Assembly (NCBI GenBank): GCA_029844215.1
Contig: CM056731.1
Span: 83,968,992-84,032,991, forward strand
Length of the DNA stretch: 64,000 nt
From: Przewalskia tangutica
Taxonomy: Eukaryota > Streptophyta > Magnoliopsida > Solanales > Solanaceae
Reading direction: 5' to 3'
Shown piece by piece: positions 59,208 to 64,000 of the stretch. Both the position numbers and the translations under genes were made by a program. Position 1 is the first letter of the stretch. Each line of letters begins with the position of its first letter. Below the pieces are notes generated by a model. It searched no databases. It saw only the letters and a program-made list of their open reading frames with translations, and was not told where the DNA came from.

Positions 59208-59565
59208 ATAGGATCACGGTTCAGCGTTTTGGGAAGCTCCGTTTCTCCGGAGGCTTATCTGTTGGTATGATTCCCTGAGATTGTAGGTTCTTGTACATTC
59301 AGGGGTATGGCGGGGCCCTGTCCCGTCGTTGTTGTTATAAAAATTCTTAGAGTGCAGTAATCTTGTTGTGGTAGGGTTTGTAAAGGATATAACTGTTCGG
59401 GTTTTATGTTTATATACAGAAAGGTGACCGTTTTGGTTAGCCTGTTTCTTATTGTATGTCTTGTTGCATGTTTAAGTTTTTATTTCCGCTGATTTTCTCT
59501 GATGTTGTATCACTAGAGTGCCCGGGGTAAGGCACCAGTCGCGGGCCCGAGGTCGGGTCGTGACA
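59208..59565 (+). mobile_element. Solo LTR E, part 4 (end)
   Basis: Last 358 bases of LTR E, ending GGTCGGGTCGTGACA at 59565, followed by the second TSD copy AATAT (59566-59570). This end is the inverse of the TGTCACGACC starts of A and B. Adding the four parts gives an LTR of about 4.0 kb with no internal retrotransposon sequence, so E is a solo LTR. Confidence 0.92.
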
Positions 59566-59570
59566 AATAT

Positions 59571-61365
59571 TCTCTCCAATTCCTTATTACAAATTTTAAC
59601 CTCATGCCAACATATTTATAGCCGAATATGTTTTTCTACAATATTCATTCAATTATGAAGGTGTTTGAACATGTTAACAAACAGACATTCATTTGTCACA
59701 AATCGTGATCTCAAAAACGAAACAAACACCCGATTAATCACTTAACTAATCTCAACTAATTTAAACAAATATTAAGGTAGGAAGACAGATCGCGAATAAC
59801 ACAGTAGCAGACATGAACTTGACTGATGCTTGCTAAACAGAATAAACGTCAAAATATATACTCAGACAAGATCACACATTAATGCCAGACAAACAACACA
59901 GACGTACATAATGCCAAAAATAAGGAAAAAGTAGTAAGGGACGTAGCAACATGAATGGACTAACATATGTTTAACACACAAATTACACCAACATTCCGCA
60001 GGCAACAAACATCGTACAAAACCATAAAAATGCAGACTTAAACAGAAAGTTTGGGAAAAGTGATGAGTTTACCTTCTCCGGGCAGCGAACCAAGACAGCG
60101 TATCAAGTCGTCGCTCCACTTGGAGGTTTTGTGCTCTCGGGGCTAAGGTTGTGCGAAAAACTAGTTTTTTTAAGTGTTCTTGAGGTTATCTTTCAGTTGC
60201 ATCGAAGGGGTTTTCACTGTCCGCCATGGATGCCGATGCCTGCGGATGCTGAAGGTTTATTCATTTTTGTGTGCCCTTCCTTTGTGTTTTTTAATGGGCA
60301 TCTGTTCCCGTCCAGTTCTCTGGATTGCTATATTACTAACAGGTCTTTTGTGTCCACCCTCCTTTCGTTCTGCCTTTGCATGTTCTTTATATGGCCATGG
60401 TTTGAGTTCCAAATTTGGTAAGTTTGAGAACGATTTTGGGCTGATTATAGTACCGTTCTTGTTATGGTAGATTCTGATTTTATGGTTCTTGATTATGGTA
60501 AGGATTTGATTTTGGAAGGATTTGGTTTGGGATTTGCCGGATTCTCCGGTGAGAATCCCGGCTGGCGATGGGAGCGAGGGAGAGGTGCATGCGGCGGTTG
60601 CTAGGGTTCTTGCGATTTAGGGATTTGTATTAGGGTTGTTCGTCTGAAGATAGGGGAGGGAGGTTAAAGGGCTGAAGGGAAGAGTGGGTTGCGGGTGATA
60701 GGGAAAAATAAAGGGCGGATGGGCTTGCGGTATTGGGCCTTCGGGTAGTTGGGCTGGGTAGTTATTTTGGGTAGAGTTTAAGATGTTAGTTTTAAGTTTT
60801 AGGTATTTAATTTTTTAGGTGTTTTAATTTTAGGTGTATTATTTAATTAATTAGTGGTAGATTAAATTAATAAATTGTGATTAAATTATTTTGGTGCTTT
60901 ATTAGTCTAAGTTTGAGTTTAAATTATTATAAAAATAAAGACGGGTGTGCTATTTAATTAGTGCTTAATGTGATGCCGTTATTAAAACTTATTTATTATG
61001 CGTATTTATCATTATTTAAGTTAAAATTAAATTATCTTAATATGACTTTAGGTGCTACAATAATTATGAAATTGCTTTGCGTATTAATAAATGCGACTAT
61101 GCTATTTGACATGACGTTATTGCTAAATTATTTATTGATGTATTTATTATTAATTATCATTTAAGAATTATGACAGAGCTTAAAATTAATAAATGCGGGC
61201 GCGAGACTTTAAGTGCTTAATTTTCTACGTAAGATGCGGTGCTGTTATTAATTGCTTATTTATGCCTGTATTAATGTATTATTGTTGCATTTTATTATTT
61301 AAAATTATTTTAGTGTAATTTTATAGTTAACGGTTGGGCGAGAGGGTCAAAATTGGGTGTCAACA
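59571..61365 (-). mobile_element. Solo LTR F (Ogre-like), right part
   Basis: From about 60070 onward it follows D (10860-12435), including CTTCTCCGGGCAGCGAACC and the AT-rich tail, and ends GGGTGTCAACA at 61365. The second TSD copy, CGCGG, is at 61366-61370. Both F parts together are about 3.6 kb and contain no gag or primer site, so F is a solo LTR. The open stretches at 60131-60470 have no domain. Confidence 0.92.
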
Positions 61366-61370
61366 CGCGG

Positions 61371-62627
61371 GATCAACGTTGGTTGAGGGCCGAGATGAGC
61401 CTAAAGTTCTTTATAAAACTCAACAAGCATCTCTATTACTTCCCCGGGAGATGTTGTGGTAGATCCATTGTTCTTAACAAGATAGTTAATTGAGTTCTTC
61501 ACATTACTCCTCTTGATCAAGCTGTGAAAGTATTTGGAGCACCTATCACTCCCAATCAAGTGTTTTTGTCTTGATTTTTGTCTTATGAAGTGTCTCTCGG
61601 ACTCAAGTAGGTGGTTTGCTCTAGCTCTTAGTGACTTCACATTAGCTTTTAATTCTTCATCAAAGGGATCCTCCATATGCACATTTATAGCCTCCTTAAA
61701 CTCCATGTTTGTCACATTTGCTCTATGTGCGATGCTACCGAATTCACTAGTGTTCAATTCTCGCAATGACTTCTTCAAAGACTTCAATTTTGTGACCAAT
61801 ATAAATTGGGCAGATCCTAATACACGCTGCCTCCAGCATGAAGTCAGGATGTTCTCAAAGGCGGGATGTGAGAGCCACATGTTCATAAACTTGAAAGGTC
61901 ATTTTCCAATATTAGAAGATGCAATTACCGAAGCTATCACGGGACAATGGTCCGAGACTGGTTCCATAGGCAAGTAGTTGGCCCAGCATTCTAGGTTCAA
62001 ATCACTCCAATGCTGATTCATCAACACTCTATCTAGCTTGGACCATATTGAACCATTCGTCCAAGTGTAGAAGGAATCGGAAGAAGGAGTGTCATCAAGT
62101 CCGTGAGCTATTCTGAATTCCCCAAGGTCCCTAAGTGCATAAGGCGTGAGAGGGGGACCACCGGCCTTATCATGAGGGTGGAAATAAGTATTAAAATCTC
62201 CAATAATCATCCAAGGCTTGACAATGCTAGTGCCCAAATGGGTAAGATGATGCCAAAGCTTTCTTCTTTCCGGAATACTATAGACCGGATACACAAATGT
62301 AGCAAGAAAGGACACTTGAGTTATATTACATCATGCTTGGACATGAATATGTTGAGAGTCTATTCCAAGCACATCACAACTAACTCTGGAGGGGTCCCAA
62401 AGTACTAACATTCTTCCGCCATCAATGAAATCTATGTTGGAGCAAAATTTCCAAGCAAGGAATCTTTGAGATGTAAAAGAGTCCATCCGTGCACGAGAGA
62501 ATTTAGTTTCTATTAGACAAACCAATGCAACATCATGTTGTTTTGCGAGCCTACACACAAGAGTTTATGTGGCTGCCCTATCCCTTTGTCCGCAAAGACC
62601 TCGGACATTCCAACAAAGAACTTTCAT
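61371..62627 (-). pseudogene. LINE ORF2, 5' part: APE-type endonuclease
   Basis: Starts at the ATG at 62627 with MKVLCWNVRGLCGQRDRAAT, the usual beginning of a plant L1 endonuclease, which nicks target DNA to prime reverse transcription. Conserved blocks follow: VALVCLIETK (about 62520), WMIIGDFNTYFHPHDKAGG (about 62200), SKLDRVLMNQHW and PVSDHCPVI (about 61935), which together supply the expected catalytic E, D-x-N and S-D-H residues. The linker before RT, with SGRSAQFILVTKLKSLKKSL-like helical sequence, fills 61886-61401. Breaks: a TAA shortly after the start (about 62566), TGA for Trp near 62330 and TGA for Trp near 61898. The gene is then cut by solo LTR F and continues at 29828. ORF2 starts about 95 bases after the ORF1 stop. 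Confidence 0.9.
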
Positions 62628-62722
62628 TAAGAAACAAAGGAGGTTTTAGTAGCACCTCCGCGCTTCGCGTTCTTCACCAAACTATTACCCTTTGGCGCAT
62701 TCTTCCTTGAAATTACTTTTTT

Positions 62723-64000
62723 TCATCCCTCGTCCTTGTTGTTAGAAGTCAAGGAAGAGGTCCCAACTAGGCTATGTTCTCCGCGTTCAAAGTTTACGCA
62801 ACGTATTGCATGATTAAACTCATCCGTAGTACCCTTACAAGTTACCCCATCTAGTGAAGTTTGTGGGTCAATTGGTGTGCTTGCATCAGTAAGCCTTGCC
62901 TCATTTCTCAGCCTATCATGATGCGCAATACCAGCATAGGGGTGAAGGTTTGAGGACCCCTCTTGTGCTATCCGCAAGCTCGACGAGTCAAGATGACCCG
63001 CAACCGGAGGAATTCCAAAATTCAGAGTTTCTCCCACACTTCCGGGAATATGAGGTAGTGTTTGCCCACTATTCTCAATATCCATCAAGTTATCACTACC
63101 CACGGGCTGTTGAGGAGGTGATGGATCAGAGCTAGAAGGACCGGTTTGACCCGTAGCAGTAGCAATACCCGAGCTTGTAGAAACGCCACCATTGCTAGGT
63201 GATACCAATGGATTATGGGTTTTCTGGGCTTCTTGAGCGTTGATGTCTTGCATCAATTTTCTACACTTCAAATGGTTGTGGCCAAAAGACGCACAATGAT
63301 AGCAAAAGTCTGGGTAATTCTCGTATTTCACCTTTTGAATATATCTTCTATTGTCGGGAAGTTTAACTCCAAACTCCATAACCGGTTCTTTGCTAACATC
63401 TACTTCCACCAAGAGTCTAGCATAGTTCCTTTTAGACCTCTCCTTAGTAAATTGATCCGTGTATAGAGGCTTACCCACACGCGAAGCAATCTTGCTAAGG
63501 CATGTTGCACTCCAAACCGAGAGGGGGATGTCATGGAAAGTGACCCAGATTGGGATGTCCATGAATAAGTCATCCGTTAATAAAACTCCTTTATCAATAG
63601 GTTTTAACACAATAGTTTTGTCAAAGACCATATATCGGCCTCCATGAAGTACATTTGTACGTTCTTCCTCCGTCATGAATTTGAAGATTGTCCATCCTTT
63701 GCCATACGGGATGATACGACACTTCACTCCCCATCCCTTAACAATAGAATTCAATGCCCCTCTTCCCGGGAAAGGACCCGTGAAACAACCAATTAGACAA
63801 TATCCCCAGGTTTCAATGAAGGGGACTTCATCCGTAGCTTCAAGTTCCACATCTTCTCTTTGTTGTTCAATAAATTGTAACTTCAATCCCTTTGCTTCAA
63901 GTCTGGTACCCGCAAAGACTCCCGCATAGGTCTTCTTTGGCGGATTAGAACCTTTGCGTTGATAAGGTGGTAATTTGCTATTTGTTTCATCAACGGGTGG
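62723..64000 (-). pseudogene. LINE ORF1 (DUF4283 and zinc knuckle), 5' end outside window
   Basis: RNA-binding protein of a plant L1 element. The reading frame is open from the right window edge to the stop at 62723, about 425 codons, with no break visible. Upstream residues include KKTYAGVFAGTRLEAKGLKL. A DUF4283-type domain covers the first half, with GRYMVFDKTIVLKP and PIWVTFHDIPLSVW. A CCHC knuckle, CYHCASFGHNHLKC, lies near 63310-63265. A low-complexity S/P/G-rich tail follows. I use the pseudogene type because the element as a whole is dead, although this ORF itself looks intact where visible. It could be annotated as a partial CDS. Confidence 0.88.

Larger units (their letters stand above)
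61366..64000 (-). mobile_element. L1-type LINE, 5' part (runs off the window)
   Basis: Carries ORF1 and the endonuclease half of ORF2 on the minus strand. It joins the 3' part at 29828 once F and one TSD copy are removed. The 5' end of the LINE lies beyond 64000. Confidence 0.93.

Noticed and set aside
60131..60470. Hydrophobic 96-98 residue ORFs, considered as a small membrane protein
   Set aside because: They lie inside solo LTR F, are not preserved in the D LTRs, and overlap each other in different frames.

Overview
This window looks like nuclear heterochromatin of a flowering plant. No host gene, RNA gene, CRISPR array or bacterial-type feature is visible. Almost every base belongs to a plant transposable element: Ogre/Tat-like, Athila-like and Tekay/Del-like Ty3/gypsy LTR elements, a CACTA DNA transposon and an L1-type LINE. 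The mix fits a eudicot with a repeat-rich genome. An asterid such as Solanales is a weak guess from the style of the repeats, not a demonstrated assignment.

Layout. Positions 633-12435 hold a minus-strand, gag-only Ogre-like element (here D). It has LTRs of about 4.06 kb, of which the left one is cut by the window edge, and a 3' region full of minisatellites. Next come a plus-strand scrap of an Athila-like 3' region (12436-12961) and a broken end of an Ogre-like LTR (12962-13520). From 13521 to 27609 runs a head-to-tail array of about 0.87-0.92 kb units, each the 3' end of a CACTA transposon: transposase exons, 3' UTR, subterminal repeats and a CACTA-type terminus. An Athila-like element (G, 18215-26554, TSD ATGAC) interrupts the array.

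The right half is a set of nested insertions that can be read from target-site duplications (TSDs). A minus-strand LINE has its poly(A) end at 27610 and its ORF1 runs off the right edge. Its reverse-transcriptase gene is split by an Ogre-like solo LTR (F, 29834-61365, TSD CGCGG). F is split by a Tekay-like solo LTR (E, 31624-59565, TSD AATAT). Three full elements sit inside E, all on the minus strand: A (32625-41495, gag-only, TSD TGGAA), B (43537-53235, gag-pol with chromovirus-type features, imperfect TSD) and H (53880-59207, non-coding Athila-like, TSD ATAGG). Insertion order was array, then LINE, then F, then E, then A/B/H; G entered the array separately.

How the parts relate. Only B keeps recognisable reverse transcriptase and integrase among the LTR elements, and only the LINE keeps its own reverse transcriptase. 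D, A, G and H lack pol or all coding capacity, so they must have been moved by proteins of relatives elsewhere. All coding regions are broken here. Part of the breakage may be sequence error: paired LTRs differ mainly by 1-4 base losses at CAG/CTG/CCG and other C/G-rich sites, while AT-rich stretches match. LTR TATA boxes and primer-binding sites are visible. E lies inverted to A and B, so read-through RNA could fold into long double strands.
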